Shown one piece after another: positions 16,167 through 25,162 of a stretch of DNA of 64,000 bases (position 1 is its first letter; each line of letters opens with the position of its first letter). This stretch comes from Vulcanimicrobiota bacterium (GTDB lineage: Bacteria; Vulcanimicrobiota; Vulcanimicrobiia; Vulcanimicrobiales; Vulcanimicrobiaceae), in the NCBI GenBank assembly GCA_027459645.1, contig DAIDHQ010000014.1, forward strand, positions 1 to 64,000. The letters are read 5' to 3'. The notes below the pieces were generated by a model, which was not told where the DNA came from, made no database searches, and saw nothing but the letters and a program-made list of their open reading frames with translations. The position numbers were made by a program, and so were the translations under genes.

Positions 16167-17492
16167 CTAGCGAGAGCGCTTTCTTCCCGAACGCTTCTTT
16201 TTGCGTTCTGCTTCGAACAGATGGATGCGGGCCTTGTCGTAAAGCGCCGACCACACGCCTTTGCGCTTGAGCGTAACGACCGGATTGCGATTGGCCGCAA
16301 GAGCGTCGGTCAAAGCATCGACAAGTACAGGGCCAATCTCATCGAGCAAGTCATATGGATCCTGCGTCCAGTCGGCCAGCTCGTCATGAGAGACGATGGT
16401 GCGAAGTGCGGCAAGGATTGGCATCGCCAGCCCTTCCGAACTCAACGCGTAATCGATCTCCGTCGGCTGACCGTCCATGATAAGCGGAAGCACCACGAAG
16501 CTCGTCGTCTTCCCGTTCTCGCACTCGTTGGTACGGCGAAAGCGCGGCTTTTGCGTACCGGTCTTGCCGTCCGTCGTGTTATACCACAGCTCGAAGTTCG
16601 CGACGATGTATTCTTTCAAGCCGAGCGCGTCGACGATCAGATTTTCAAGACGATGATAGTTTTCACGACGCTCGATAAATTGGTTTACCGTTTTCTTTCG
16701 AGACCAGTACGCCATGTACGGCTGATCGTCGCCGTCGAATTCGACGTTGTCGAGCAAGGTCAAGAGCTGCAGGATGTAAACGACGTCCATCTCTTTTCCG
16801 TCGTTACGAATCTCGTTCTGCTTGAACGCGACCATTTCACGAAGGCCTGGGTACTCTTCCAGTTTGCCCTTGATGAACTCGAATGACTGCGCCAGTTCTT
16901 CGAGCGCAAACGCCTCGACGTTCACCGAGGAGTTACGGCCCTCGGCGATCTTCGGAATTTCGGAAAAAGGAACGCCGCGAACGATTTGCAGGCCGACGAA
17001 CTGCTTGCGCGGCTTCTTGCCCTTAGCGGCTTCGTGCCATTCCTTCGTTCCTACGGTTTCATCGATGATTCGCAGCGTGTGTGCGCCGTCGAGGTCGCCG
17101 TGAACCAGCGGATCTTCTTCGGACCACGTAAGCGTCTTTGTCTTGTTATCGTAGTTGAAGGTGCCGGCGGTAAGGAGCACTCCACGGTTCAAATGGTGAA
17201 AGTGTCCGTCACGTCGCAGCAAAGACGCTTTGATCGCTTTCGCGACCGGTGTCTTCAAGTTTTGCGTACGAGGGTTAGGTTCAAGCGAGATTTTCGTGTT
17301 CTTCGTACGAGCAACCGTGTCGCTTTCGAGCAACTCGGGATCGTCGGTGTCAACTTCAAGGGAACGAAGCACTTCGACGTCAAGCCGCGCATCGAGAACT
17401 GCGTAGTTATCAGCCGGAGCGTCGAACAAGTCTTTGTCCGCGGTGACTTTAATGGCGTGCGGTGGCACACCCTTAATCGTGTAGGTGATCAA
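16167..17492 (-). CDS. AIPR-family (abortive phage infection) protein
   Basis: The 441-residue protein shows the AIPR layout: HHLNRGVLLTAG near residue 100, GDLDGAHTLRII near 135, and a PFSEIPKIAEGRNSSVNVEAF segment near 180. AIPR proteins are linked to phage resistance and often sit in defence islands, but their biochemical activity is not well defined. It starts at TTG, supported by AAGGA 8 bp upstream. The C-terminus is very basic (KKKRSGRKRSR). It is divergent from the RecB-like nuclease at 17622. Confidence 0.82.
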   Translation of the reverse strand: MITYTIKGVPPHAIKVTADKDLFDAPADNYAVLDARLDVEVLRSLEVDTDDPELLESDTVARTKNTKISLEPNPRTQNLKTPVAKAIKASLLRRDGHFHHLNRGVLLTAGTFNYDNKTKTLTWSEEDPLVHGDLDGAHTLRIIDETVGTKEWHEAAKGKKPRKQFVGLQIVRGVPFSEIPKIAEGRNSSVNVEAFALEELAQSFEFIKGKLEEYPGLREMVAFKQNEIRNDGKEMDVVYILQLLTLLDNVEFDGDDQPYMAYWSRKKTVNQFIERRENYHRLENLIVDALGLKEYIVANFELWYNTTDGKTGTQKPRFRRTNECENGKTTSFVVLPLIMDGQPTEIDYALSSEGLAMPILAALRTIVSHDELADWTQDPYDLLDEIGPVLVDALTDALAANRNPVVTLKRKGVWSALYDKARIHLFEAERKKKRSGRKRSR

Positions 17493-17621
17493 AGTTATCT
17501 TCCTTTACTCGCTCAGGTTGCCCTAGAGCGACGGTAGAAATCGATTGGACCTTCCGGTACCAACCGCGCCGCTTTCGACGGCTGCACATCGAATACGACC
17601 ATCCCGGCCGATCGACCTGCG

Positions 17622-19166
17622 ATGATCCAAAACTCCCGGAATGTTTTCATCCGCGGCGTTGAACAGTTGAGAATGACCGAAACGGCAAGCGAAGGCGGGC
17701 GGCTTATCTCAGCCTCGTCGTTGTACGACTATATTTCGTGCCCACATCGGCCCTGGATGGACGCCTTCGCCGATCCCAACGATAGAGATACGGTAAGTCC
17801 GTTCCTCGATCTGCTATGGCGGCGCCAACGCGCCCACGAGCAAGATGCCCTAAAGGGAAAAGAGGTTGTTGACCTCTCAAACGTCTCAAGCATAGCGGAT
17901 AGGACGAGCGCGACGCTCCAAGCAGTTTGCAGCGATGCCCCGTTAATCTACGGCGGAATACTTTGCGCTGGTGACCTTTCAGCCGAACCCGATGTACTTC
18001 GCTTCGACGGTACTGGATATGTGCCGGGCGACATCAAAGCTGGCGCAGGCGAAGAGGGCGACGGCGAAGACGCTAAGCCCAAGAAGCGCTACGCCGTCCC
18101 ACTCGCGCTATCGGTTGACGTACTGGAACGTATCGGACGTTCCAACAACAAGCGCAACGCATTCGTTTGGGACGTGAACGACGACGAAATAGTCTACGAC
18201 TTGGTTGCAGCCAAAGGGAAGCGAACGCCGGAATCGTTTTGGGATGACTACCAGTCGGCGCTGAGCGACGTGCGAGAAATCTATGCCGGCGTTCGAAACC
18301 CGGGGCCAGGGTACCAAGGAGAGTGCAAGCATTGTGTCTGGTACTCTAGCTGCCAAAAGCGGCTACGAGAGATGGACGACCTAACGCTGCTACCTCAATT
18401 GGGACGTTCGAAGCGAGATGTGCTAATCGAGCACGTCAATAACGTCGAAAAGTTCGCGAACTCAGATCCTTCCAAATTGATCGATGAAAAAGGCAAGTCG
18501 CTCGTCAAGGGAATCGGACCGGAAAGTCTCGTTCGGTTTCACGACCGCGCCGTGCTGAAACATACGAACGGAACTCCCTACCTTCGCTCGCCCCTTTCTC
18601 TTCCAACGTCCGATGTCGAGCTTTTCTTCGACATCGAAACAGACCCCGGCCGTAACCTTTGCTACCTTCACGGCTTCGTGGAAAGGCGCGGAAGCGAAGA
18701 ACGATATCTCGGCTTCTTTACGACGGATCCGACTGCGGAGGCTGAACGCGAAGCTTTCAAAGATGCGATCGAATACGTGCGTTCGCACGACTCGTTCGTG
18801 ATGTACATCTACTCGAAATACGAACGAACGTGGTGGCGGGCGCTACAGGAACGCTATCCCGACGTTTGCAGCCGCGAGTACATCGATGAGATTTTCAGCG
18901 AGGCCCGTACCGTGGATTTGCTCCAGGTCGTCCAGAGCCAAACGGAGTGGCCGACTCAAGACCACACCATCAAGACGCTCGCGCGCTATCTGGGCTTCAG
19001 TTGGCGGGATGCGCACCCGTCGGGAGCCGCCTCTATCGAATGGTTCGACCGCTATATTGGCGGCGATGCCTCTGCAAAACCACAGATCCTGGAATATAAC
19101 GAAGACGACTGCCGAGCAGCACTGGTGCTTCTGGATGGGATCAGACAGCTGCGAACCCGAGACTAG
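17622..19166 (+). CDS. TM0106-type RecB-like nuclease with RNase-H-like domain
   Basis: The 514-residue protein has an N-terminal Cas4/RecB-like PD-(D/E)XK domain: YDYISCPHRPWMD, then GDIKAG, then a cysteine cluster CKHCVWYSSC that with the first Cys may hold an iron-sulfur cluster. The C-terminal half is a DEDD/RNase-H-like exonuclease fold with FFDIETDP, and YNEDDCRA near the end. This two-nuclease architecture is that of TM0106-family proteins. An alternative ATG lies at 17670. It is divergent from the AIPR gene, and the pair may be a defence unit. Confidence 0.85.
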   Translation: MIQNSRNVFIRGVEQLRMTETASEGGRLISASSLYDYISCPHRPWMDAFADPNDRDTVSPFLDLLWRRQRAHEQDALKGKEVVDLSNVSSIADRTSATLQAVCSDAPLIYGGILCAGDLSAEPDVLRFDGTGYVPGDIKAGAGEEGDGEDAKPKKRYAVPLALSVDVLERIGRSNNKRNAFVWDVNDDEIVYDLVAAKGKRTPESFWDDYQSALSDVREIYAGVRNPGPGYQGECKHCVWYSSCQKRLREMDDLTLLPQLGRSKRDVLIEHVNNVEKFANSDPSKLIDEKGKSLVKGIGPESLVRFHDRAVLKHTNGTPYLRSPLSLPTSDVELFFDIETDPGRNLCYLHGFVERRGSEERYLGFFTTDPTAEAEREAFKDAIEYVRSHDSFVMYIYSKYERTWWRALQERYPDVCSREYIDEIFSEARTVDLLQVVQSQTEWPTQDHTIKTLARYLGFSWRDAHPSGAASIEWFDRYIGGDASAKPQILEYNEDDCRAALVLLDGIRQLRTRD

Positions 19167-19333
19167 CAGCCAGCTTTTTGCAAGCGAGAAATCGCTATGC
19201 CATACTGGTGGCATGATGCTCGTTCATAGTACGGTTGCCGGCGATTCCATCGAACCCCAGCCGGCGGAAAGTCGGTACCATGAGCGCTTCTCCTTTGCTG
19301 TCCGCCTCCTCGCGAGCCCCGGGGATCTCGTTT

Positions 19334-19928
19334 ATGATCGATACTAGTCTTCCGGAGCGGCGTCTCGGCGCGATCCGCCGTATCCCCGACGAAGCGTGGG
19401 ATTTTTGGTGGGAAGTCGGACGCCGTAGATCTATCGATCATCTGAATCGCAAGACCTCGGAATACGTGCACCCGATGAGTCATGAGCTGGGCGCAATCGG
19501 AGAATTCTTCTTCGGCTGGATGGTGAACATGCGCGGCCGATGACCTTAACCCGGTCAGCGGTGACGATGGGATCGATTTTCCGAACGCCGACGTAAAGGC
19601 CGCGGAGTTTTTTCGGAAGCCGTGGCTCAAGGTTCGGGTGGACAAGGTCAAGGAGAAGCCAGCGGGCTTCCTTTTCCCGCTAATCGCTATCGATTCGGAA
19701 CGCCGGATCGGCCGTTATTGCGGATACGCGACCAAGGAGATGTTGATCGATCTCAAGCCTTCCCGCATCAAACTCAATCCAAAGCGTGCGGCTAGCATCA
19801 GCGGACGGCCGCGTTCCGAGGAGTTCGGCCCCTGGAATTATACGATCGAGGACGAGACCAAGCTCATTCGCCGAGTGCCTCCCGGGTTTGCCGTCAGCAT
19901 GGATTTCGTCAGAGCCCCGGAGCGTTAG
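19334..19928 (+). pseudogene. Frameshifted PD-(D/E)XK nuclease
   Basis: Two frames together make one ~198-residue protein. The first (ATG 19334 to TGA 19543) ends with GAIGEFFFGWMVNMRGR. The second is open across 19542-19928 and reads DDLNPVSGDDGIDFPNADVKAA and onward. Dropping one C from the GGCC run near 19536-19539 joins them as NMRGDDLNPVSG. The joined protein has the Glu, then GIDF, then DVK pattern of a PD-(D/E)XK nuclease core. It is either a recently broken gene or a sequencing error. Confidence 0.65.
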
Positions 19929-19965
19929 CAAGGTACAAGAGAGATAGGTGGAGGATCGAAGGCAG

Positions 19966-20166
19966 ATGAGCTTCGACCCGTCCCGCCTCGCCGAGATCCG
20001 AAAGTCTAAAGGCCTGAGCCAACGCGCGCTTGCCAAAGCGGCTGGGATATCCCAAGCGCTCGTCGCTGAACTGGAACGTGGAAAGCATCCGCCGTCGGCG
20101 GCATCGCTGAACAAGATCGTGACCGCGCTCGGAGTTTCCGAGGAAGACCTCGCAAGAGCCAGCTGA
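19966..20166 (+). CDS. XRE-family helix-turn-helix regulator, small
   Basis: The 66-residue protein is a single Cro/C1-type domain: LAEIRKSKGLSQRALAKAAG, then ISQALVAELERGKHPPSAASLNKIVTALGV. An alternative GTG six codons earlier is possible. It lies 38 bp after the broken nuclease gene and convergent with the restriction-modification cassette, and resembles the controller proteins of type II systems in size and fold. Control of either neighbour is inference. Confidence 0.8.
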   Translation: MSFDPSRLAEIRKSKGLSQRALAKAAGISQALVAELERGKHPPSAASLNKIVTALGVSEEDLARAS

Positions 20167-20217
20167 GCGCGATCGCTTAACGGCATCGCTTACTACAAAG
20201 AGAACGAGTCTCTAGGT

Positions 20218-20859
20218 TTAAGAGCGACGCGAAACGCCGAAGCGTGGACAGAAACCTTGAAAGGGACAACGCTCGCATAGCGGTCGCGTAATACAAATTG
20301 TCGCGCCAATATCGAGAAGTCCAAAGTTCGTGCTTCTCGGCTCCTCGCTAAGAGTGGCGATACCGTCGGCGTATCTTTGATAGATAACGGCCCGTACGTC
20401 TCTGGATTCGATGCGAAACACGCGTCGCAGAATTCTGGCTACGTTCGCATCAACAATGCCGACGGGTTCTCCGGCCCCGAAACAGGCGATGGCTCTTGCC
20501 GCATACGCGCCAAGTCCCGGTACGTCGGACAAGAGCACCTTCCAATCGTCGAAAATACCGATACCCAGCTCGGCCACTACTTTCGCCATTTTTTTAAGTT
20601 GAACGGCGCGCTTACGAGAGAGGCCGAGCGGCTCCAAAATCCGCTCCAAGTCATCTAAGCTCGCATCGGAAAGAGCTTCGGCGTTGGGAAAAGTCGAGAT
20701 GAGAAGTTGATACGTTCCGACCGCGCTCGACGCACGCGTCTTTTGCAGTAGAATCTCGGCAATTGCCAGTTTAAATGGGTCAGATTCGTCGCGCCATGGA
20801 AACGAACGACCGTGGACACGGAAATAGAGCGCAGCAAGATTTGCCACTTCTCGCATCCG
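20218..20859 (-). CDS. HhH-GPD mismatch glycosylase, Mig-like
   Basis: The ~213-residue enzyme has the helix-hairpin-helix VPGLGAYAARAI, catalytic Asp in GIVDANVAR, and four C-terminal cysteines (C-x5-C-x2-C-x5-C) for a 4Fe-4S cluster. The residue at the Nth-lysine/MutY-serine position is tyrosine, as in the thymine glycosylase Mig of Methanothermobacter, which removes T from G:T pairs arising by 5-methylcytosine deamination. Its place beside a cytosine methyltransferase fits that job. An upstream ATG at 20946 would overlap the restriction gene. Confidence 0.82.
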   Translation of the reverse strand, partial: RMREVANLAALYFRVHGRSFPWRDESDPFKLAIAEILLQKTRASSAVGTYQLLISTFPNAEALSDASLDDLERILEPLGLSRKRAVQLKKMAKVVAELGIGIFDDWKVLLSDVPGLGAYAARAIACFGAGEPVGIVDANVARILRRVFRIESRDVRAVIYQRYADGIATLSEEPRSTNFGLLDIGATICITRPLCERCPFQGFCPRFGVSRRS

Positions 20860-20887
20860 TCCGACCGTCCGAGCCGCGAATTTTGCT

Positions 20888-21724
20888 TTAGGTCTGGGGT
20901 GTCGATCTCTCCGCGTACGCGAAGAGATCTTCTTCGTTGACTTCATTGGGTCCGACCAAACGATAGTGACGTTCTCTGACGACGCGAGCGCCGTCCTCGG
21001 TCGCCGCGAACGCGAACAACGCGATGCCGCCGCCACTCATGAATTGCGCGGCGATCGGAACGCTTTTGAGCGTTGGAAACTGCTGCGAACATAAGAGCAT
21101 GTCTTGCTCGATTTGTTGAATCGCGATCTTGTCGTTGCCGCCTTTAGCCTGCACGGGGATGATGTAATGCGCCCCTTCACCGTCAACTCCGATGTAGACT
21201 TCGTCTACTTCGATTTGCATTGTCGCTTTGTCTTCGGGGTCGGGCCGGACGCTCGTTCGGAGATGGCTTTGCAGCGAGTAGCATGTCACCCCAAGGAACA
21301 TATCGATCAGGCGATTGTAGCGGAGTATCGCCAGCAGCGCCTGTTCGTCACTGAGCGCGTATTTCGAAATCATCCCTGGCGTCGCATTTGGAATCTTTGC
21401 GGCCACGATGCTCGCATTCGGTGCTACTCGAAATTCCTTGCCGAGCGCAAACCTATAGCGTGCGCGACCAACATTTACAAGCCGCCACTCAAGTCCCGAT
21501 GGCGCCGTAAGCCGAATGTCCGCTGGCAATGGCTTTCTGTACTTGTACGAATAGACGACGTCGCCAAGATTTTTCGGAACCGGGACATTGAGTTCCGCGG
21601 CCGTCTTGGCGATGGCTTCGCGCTCGAACTCGAACGACGACAATCCATCCTTATATCCGTCGAAGAACAGCTTCTGTACGACGCTGTCGTACATCTCGCT
21701 TTTCTTCGTCTTGGCTTGCTCCAC
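20888..21724 (-). CDS. Type II restriction endonuclease
   Basis: The 278-residue protein starts at a GTG sharing one base with the TAG of the methyltransferase gene, so it is co-expressed. Around residues 172-196 it reads IEVDEVYIGVDGEGAHYIIPVQAKGG, matching a PD-(D/E)XK core with Asp, then QAK in place of the usual ExK. A following GNDKIAIQQIEQD helix is also typical. Its position directly behind a C5-methyltransferase supports the restriction role. The target site cannot be read from sequence. Confidence 0.8.
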   Translation of the reverse strand: MEQAKTKKSEMYDSVVQKLFFDGYKDGLSSFEFEREAIAKTAAELNVPVPKNLGDVVYSYKYRKPLPADIRLTAPSGLEWRLVNVGRARYRFALGKEFRVAPNASIVAAKIPNATPGMISKYALSDEQALLAILRYNRLIDMFLGVTCYSLQSHLRTSVRPDPEDKATMQIEVDEVYIGVDGEGAHYIIPVQAKGGNDKIAIQQIEQDMLLCSQQFPTLKSVPIAAQFMSGGGIALFAFAATEDGARVVRERHYRLVGPNEVNEEDLFAYAERSTPQT

Positions 21725-23151
21725 TATTTCGTCAAACGCTTGCGGGACTTCGGAATTTTCTTGATGTCAGCTTCGAAGTGACGAGCGGCGCTAAGCCTGT
21801 CGAGCGTCAACAATTGCGGGCTTCCGAGCGGGATCGGGTCCGAAGGCTTGATAGGCTCCACGTTGAGCGCATGCATGATGCTTCGACCGATGGCACGACC
21901 GAACAGTGGCGGCACGGCGTTACCGATGGAACGAAAGCCGTGCCATTTCGTACGGTGCATACGAAACCAATCCGGGAACGAATGGAGCCGCGCCGCTTCG
22001 CGGACGGAAATGACGCGAGGAAGCGTCGGATGAAGGGGACGGGGTGATGTATATGCGCCGCGCTCGCTTCCAGTGCCGGCGCGCAACGTGTTCGAGAGGC
22101 CCATTTCGTCCAGGCGATAGAATCGCGAAATTTCTTCCGTATCGCCTTGCTTCGTCATCTTGAAGCGGCGGATCGATTCGGCCGTGTGCTCCGTCCGCAT
22201 GGAAGACGTCAGAACGTCGGGATTCCACACGCGCGGATGCGAGAAATCTTCCGGATCGTCAAGGATCCCGTGAAGACGCTTTGCATAGTCGGACATCGCC
22301 TTGAGCATCGCCTTGCGGTACGTCTTGTTCAACGGTACTTCGTCCGAATCGAAGAGAACGTCGAACTGGTCGAGATCTGGAAGATCTAAGATCGCATCGC
22401 CGACGCTCGGTCCTTTCGGAAGAAAGTCGAACGGATGCATCGTGTTCTTTTGTTTTTCTTCGCTCCGACGTTTGGGCACCGGCTTCACGGACGGAATCGG
22501 ATAAGACGGTAGCGGCATATCGGCGCGAGCACCAAGCAAGATTAGGCGCTTCCGGTCCTGCGGCACGCCGTAATTGGCAGCGCTGAGAATCGCACGTTTG
22601 CGAACATCTTCGACTTCGACAGCGACTTTATATCCATGCTTTTTCAGTCGCGTAATCAAACGCGAGAGAATACTCGCATGGCCGCCAGAGGCCATTCCCG
22701 GAACGTTCTCCATAACAAAGTACTTGGGCTGAATCGCGCCAATGAGGTTTGCGAACTTGTATACGAGTTTGTTGCGCGGGTCATCGACATCGCGCTTTCC
22801 CATCGTGGAAAATCCTTGACAGCTTGGCCCGCCGACGATGGCGTCGATTTCCCCGGTCCATTCGCGTTCATCGCGACCGTGCGCGATGAAGCCGCGTTTC
22901 GCAGCAGCAAGCAAATCGCTTGCTTCGACCTTGGCGATGTCGTCACAAACGATTTCGGTCAGCGGAAAATTGAACGAATGCACGGCTGCGTGAACCGGAT
23001 CGTACTCGACCGATGCGACGACGTCGAAGCCGGCTTGTTCGAATCCAAGCGACAAACCGCCGACGCCCGAAAACAAATCTATGGCGATCGGTCGGCGCCG
23101 TTCGCGCCCCTCCTCGCGTCCCCGTTCCTTCGTTTCGGCAATGTTCAGCAC
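21724..23151 (-). CDS. DNA (cytosine-5) methyltransferase
   Basis: The 475-residue enzyme has DLFSGVGGLSLGFEQAG (SAM binding, motif I), GGPSCQGFS with the catalytic Cys near residue 111 (motif IV), MENVPGM (motif VI) and VPQDRKRLILLGARAD (motif VIII), with motifs IX-X near the end (SVREAARLHSFPDWF, GNAVPPLFGRAIG). It methylates C5 of cytosine to protect host DNA. It starts at GTG with GGAG 9 bp upstream, and is first in the methyltransferase-endonuclease-glycosylase operon. Confidence 0.95.
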   Translation of the reverse strand: MLNIAETKERGREEGRERRRPIAIDLFSGVGGLSLGFEQAGFDVVASVEYDPVHAAVHSFNFPLTEIVCDDIAKVEASDLLAAAKRGFIAHGRDEREWTGEIDAIVGGPSCQGFSTMGKRDVDDPRNKLVYKFANLIGAIQPKYFVMENVPGMASGGHASILSRLITRLKKHGYKVAVEVEDVRKRAILSAANYGVPQDRKRLILLGARADMPLPSYPIPSVKPVPKRRSEEKQKNTMHPFDFLPKGPSVGDAILDLPDLDQFDVLFDSDEVPLNKTYRKAMLKAMSDYAKRLHGILDDPEDFSHPRVWNPDVLTSSMRTEHTAESIRRFKMTKQGDTEEISRFYRLDEMGLSNTLRAGTGSERGAYTSPRPLHPTLPRVISVREAARLHSFPDWFRMHRTKWHGFRSIGNAVPPLFGRAIGRSIMHALNVEPIKPSDPIPLGSPQLLTLDRLSAARHFEADIKKIPKSRKRLTK

Positions 23152-23343
23152 ATTAGAAAACTCCGCTAGAAATAGAAAGCCACGCCGCTCTTACGCGCGA
23201 CGCGGAACGACGCTCGTTCAACCGCCGCGGCTGCGAAGTCTTTGTGAGTCGTTTTGAAAGCTGTGGATGCGGGTGGACAACAGCGGTGGATTCTGTGGAC
23301 ATCGTGATCGGCATCGACGCCGGTTGGTCGACGAAGGTTGCGC

Positions 23344-24039
23344 TCAACGCGATAGCCACTCGCTTAGGACAGCCGACACCTGGAGGTCCCGCTCTTCGAT
23401 TGGATAGGTGGCCTGCTTAGCGATGAGACTGCAGATGCCGATGACACCCTCGGCACCAGAGGGCGGTGGACTGGAGCCCCTGGCACGCCAGGCTTGAGCA
23501 AAGGCCGCGTACTCCTCGGCCCCAATGCTCCAGAGGCGGATTTCTGGCGGATCGCCTCCGCCGACATCAGCGGCCCATGCTCGGGCTTCGGCGATGGCGA
23601 GCTGGTCCTGAATGTTGGCGAAAGACAACTGTTTCGGCTGCGAGCCGGTCAGTCGCGGCAGCAACCGCACCATTTCGGCGGCGGTCTTTCGCTCGATCGA
23701 GCCGGCGCTAACCGCGCGGGTCATAACATCGGCAAAGCGATCATAGTGCCCGAACACAAAGAGCATCACAACGGGATTTACCCACGCCTTGCCGGCGAGA
23801 CGGCTCAACGCTCCACCAACCTCCCACGTGCGCTCCGCATCCGGTTGGTTGATTTTCTTGGCTCGTAGTTGGCGGATGTAATCCTGAAGCTCAGCGGCCT
23901 TGGCTACATTGGGCACGTCTTCGGGCAGCTTGGAGCGTCGCGTCGCCGTGGCATGACGACCCAACTCGCCGGGATAGGCTGAGTTGAGGAAATTGCTGAT
24001 CCGTTCCCGGAACGGTCGCGCTACCGCGTGCGAACTCAT
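23344..24039 (-). CDS. Hypothetical protein, 231 residues
   Basis: The protein is helical, with no signal or membrane segments. It has a basic N-terminus (HAVARPFRERISNFLNSAYPGELGRHATATRRSK region), a ELQDYIRQLRAKKINQPDAERTWEVGG segment and a central WVNPVVMLFVFGHYDRFADVM stretch. I recognise no family. A TATAAT lies 9 bp before its ATG, so the message may be leaderless. It diverges from the transposition module. Confidence 0.65.
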   Translation of the reverse strand: MSSHAVARPFRERISNFLNSAYPGELGRHATATRRSKLPEDVPNVAKAAELQDYIRQLRAKKINQPDAERTWEVGGALSRLAGKAWVNPVVMLFVFGHYDRFADVMTRAVSAGSIERKTAAEMVRLLPRLTGSQPKQLSFANIQDQLAIAEARAWAADVGGGDPPEIRLWSIGAEEYAAFAQAWRARGSSPPPSGAEGVIGICSLIAKQATYPIEERDLQVSAVLSEWLSR

Positions 24040-24048
24040 CGTGTGGGA

Positions 24049-24054
24049 ATTATA
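24049..24054 (-). promoter_or_regulatory. -10 box of a probable leaderless transcript
   Basis: On the minus strand TATAAT ends 9 bp upstream of the ATG at 24039, with no ribosome binding site between. The transcription start would fall at or next to the start codon. No strong -35 match was seen. Confidence 0.45.
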
Positions 24055-24205
24055 TCAGTTTCCACACGGTTCCACGAGGGCGGGCAGGCAAATCGCCCTC
24101 TTTATCTCGACTCCGGCCTCATTTCCCCGCAGGCCGCCCCTTTTCTCAAGATCCGGGCTTGGATCATTATGTATCCGCTAACCGAGTTACCCGACGGTCA
24201 CTCGC

Positions 24206-24370
24206 ATGGCAAAAGAAAGGGACCCGCTGGCCGGCGGGCCCCTCCGAAAATGGCTAGGCGCTCAAGATTCCAGTCACGACGCCGTCGCCACCATCATGGG
24301 ATCCATTCTCGGCCAGGATCCCGGGAAAGGTCAAGTCGACTTTTTCAATGTCCCTGTCTCCTCAACCTGA
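24206..24370 (+). CDS. 54-residue protein at head of transposition module
   Basis: The frame begins MAKERDPLAGGPLRKWLGAQ, includes SHDAVATIMGSILGQDPGKG, and ends FFNVPVSST. It overlaps the next gene by 23 bp, in keeping with the coupled genes that follow, though no ribosome binding site is obvious before the ATG. The G+C-rich hairpin at 24220-24245 lies inside it. No family is recognised. The overlap with the next gene and the sensible composition are the evidence. Confidence 0.45.
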   Translation: MAKERDPLAGGPLRKWLGAQDSSHDAVATIMGSILGQDPGKGQVDFFNVPVSST

Positions 24371-24716
24371 GGGGTCGCGGGGGGCTGACCGCCTCGAAGC
24401 CGGGGCGGTCAGCAACCCGGGCACCCAGCTCAACGTCAGCGGACGGCAGTCCGCGGCCTCTACCCTCGCGACCGTCATCTATTCCGACCCGCCGGGGCCG
24501 TTCGATGCCGTCATGAAAGAACACGACCTGTTCTTCCGAGACATCGCGCGCCTCGCGGACGTTCCGATTCAGCTCGTTGGAGAAGCCGGAAACCACCTCT
24601 CTAATCGGGAGATGCTGGACCTTCTCGCGGCCATCGACGTCGCGGCGCCCGCGGCAAAGAAGTGTCACGAGATCCTCGTGCGGCTCGCCGACCCGAAACG
24701 GTGGGCTGGTCGATGA
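24348..24716 (+). CDS. Cro-like small protein in transposition module
   Basis: This 122-residue protein has a disordered N-terminus (SLSPQPEGSRGADRLEAG) followed by FFRDIARLADVPIQLVGEAG and HLSNREMLDLLAAIDVA, which looks like a compact helix-turn-helix. The same pattern recurs in the next gene product (LSEIEMALALDCSMHEAAALRVIG, ELSKREALVIVAILLDLAV), so the two are probably paralogous. Its TGA overlaps the next ATG (ATGA). A DNA-binding role in transposition or its control is inference. Confidence 0.6.
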   Translation: MSLSPQPEGSRGADRLEAGAVSNPGTQLNVSGRQSAASTLATVIYSDPPGPFDAVMKEHDLFFRDIARLADVPIQLVGEAGNHLSNREMLDLLAAIDVAAPAAKKCHEILVRLADPKRWAGR

Positions 24717-25162
24717 GGTACACGTCGATCAATTCTAAACTGCCGAAGTCGGTGCACGACCGAGTCAAGGCAGTCCTCGCCCTAAACCCCCAAAGCCCGT
24801 ACGAGTCAGTGCTCGAGGCCTGGGGCAACGCCCCGCCCGGCGTCCACAACCCGATCGAAGAGGTCGTGCGCAAGTGCCGCCTCTCCGAGATCGAGATGGC
24901 GCTCGCGTTGGACTGCTCGATGCACGAGGCGGCGGCGCTGCGCGTGATCGGCCACGAATTGTCGAAGCGGGAGGCGCTGGTCATCGTAGCGATTCTGCTC
25001 GATCTGGCGGTCGTAACGGTGGAAACGCTTAAGGAGCGCAATCGCTGGCGCCACGGGTCGTATCTCGACGAGGCGCTGCGGGTCGTCTTCGAGGCGCACA
25101 CTCTGCCCGGCTATCGATACGTCGGCAACGGCACCTGGGTTCGGGTGAAAAATGTTGCCTGA
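24713..25162 (+). CDS. Helix-turn-helix-like protein in transposition module
   Basis: The 149-residue product starts at an ATG overlapping the previous stop. Residues ~52-95 form an all-helical unit like Cro-type domains, with a second helix-rich half and a WRHGSYLDEALRVVFEAH segment. It ends with YRYVGNGTWVRVKNVA and overlaps the next gene by 11 bp. I do not recognise a named family, but DNA binding is likely from the helix pattern. Confidence 0.65.
   Translation: MRYTSINSKLPKSVHDRVKAVLALNPQSPYESVLEAWGNAPPGVHNPIEEVVRKCRLSEIEMALALDCSMHEAAALRVIGHELSKREALVIVAILLDLAVVTVETLKERNRWRHGSYLDEALRVVFEAHTLPGYRYVGNGTWVRVKNVA

Noticed and set aside
24220-24245. GC-rich hairpin as a terminator
   Set aside because: No T-run follows on either strand and it falls inside the small frame 24206-24370.
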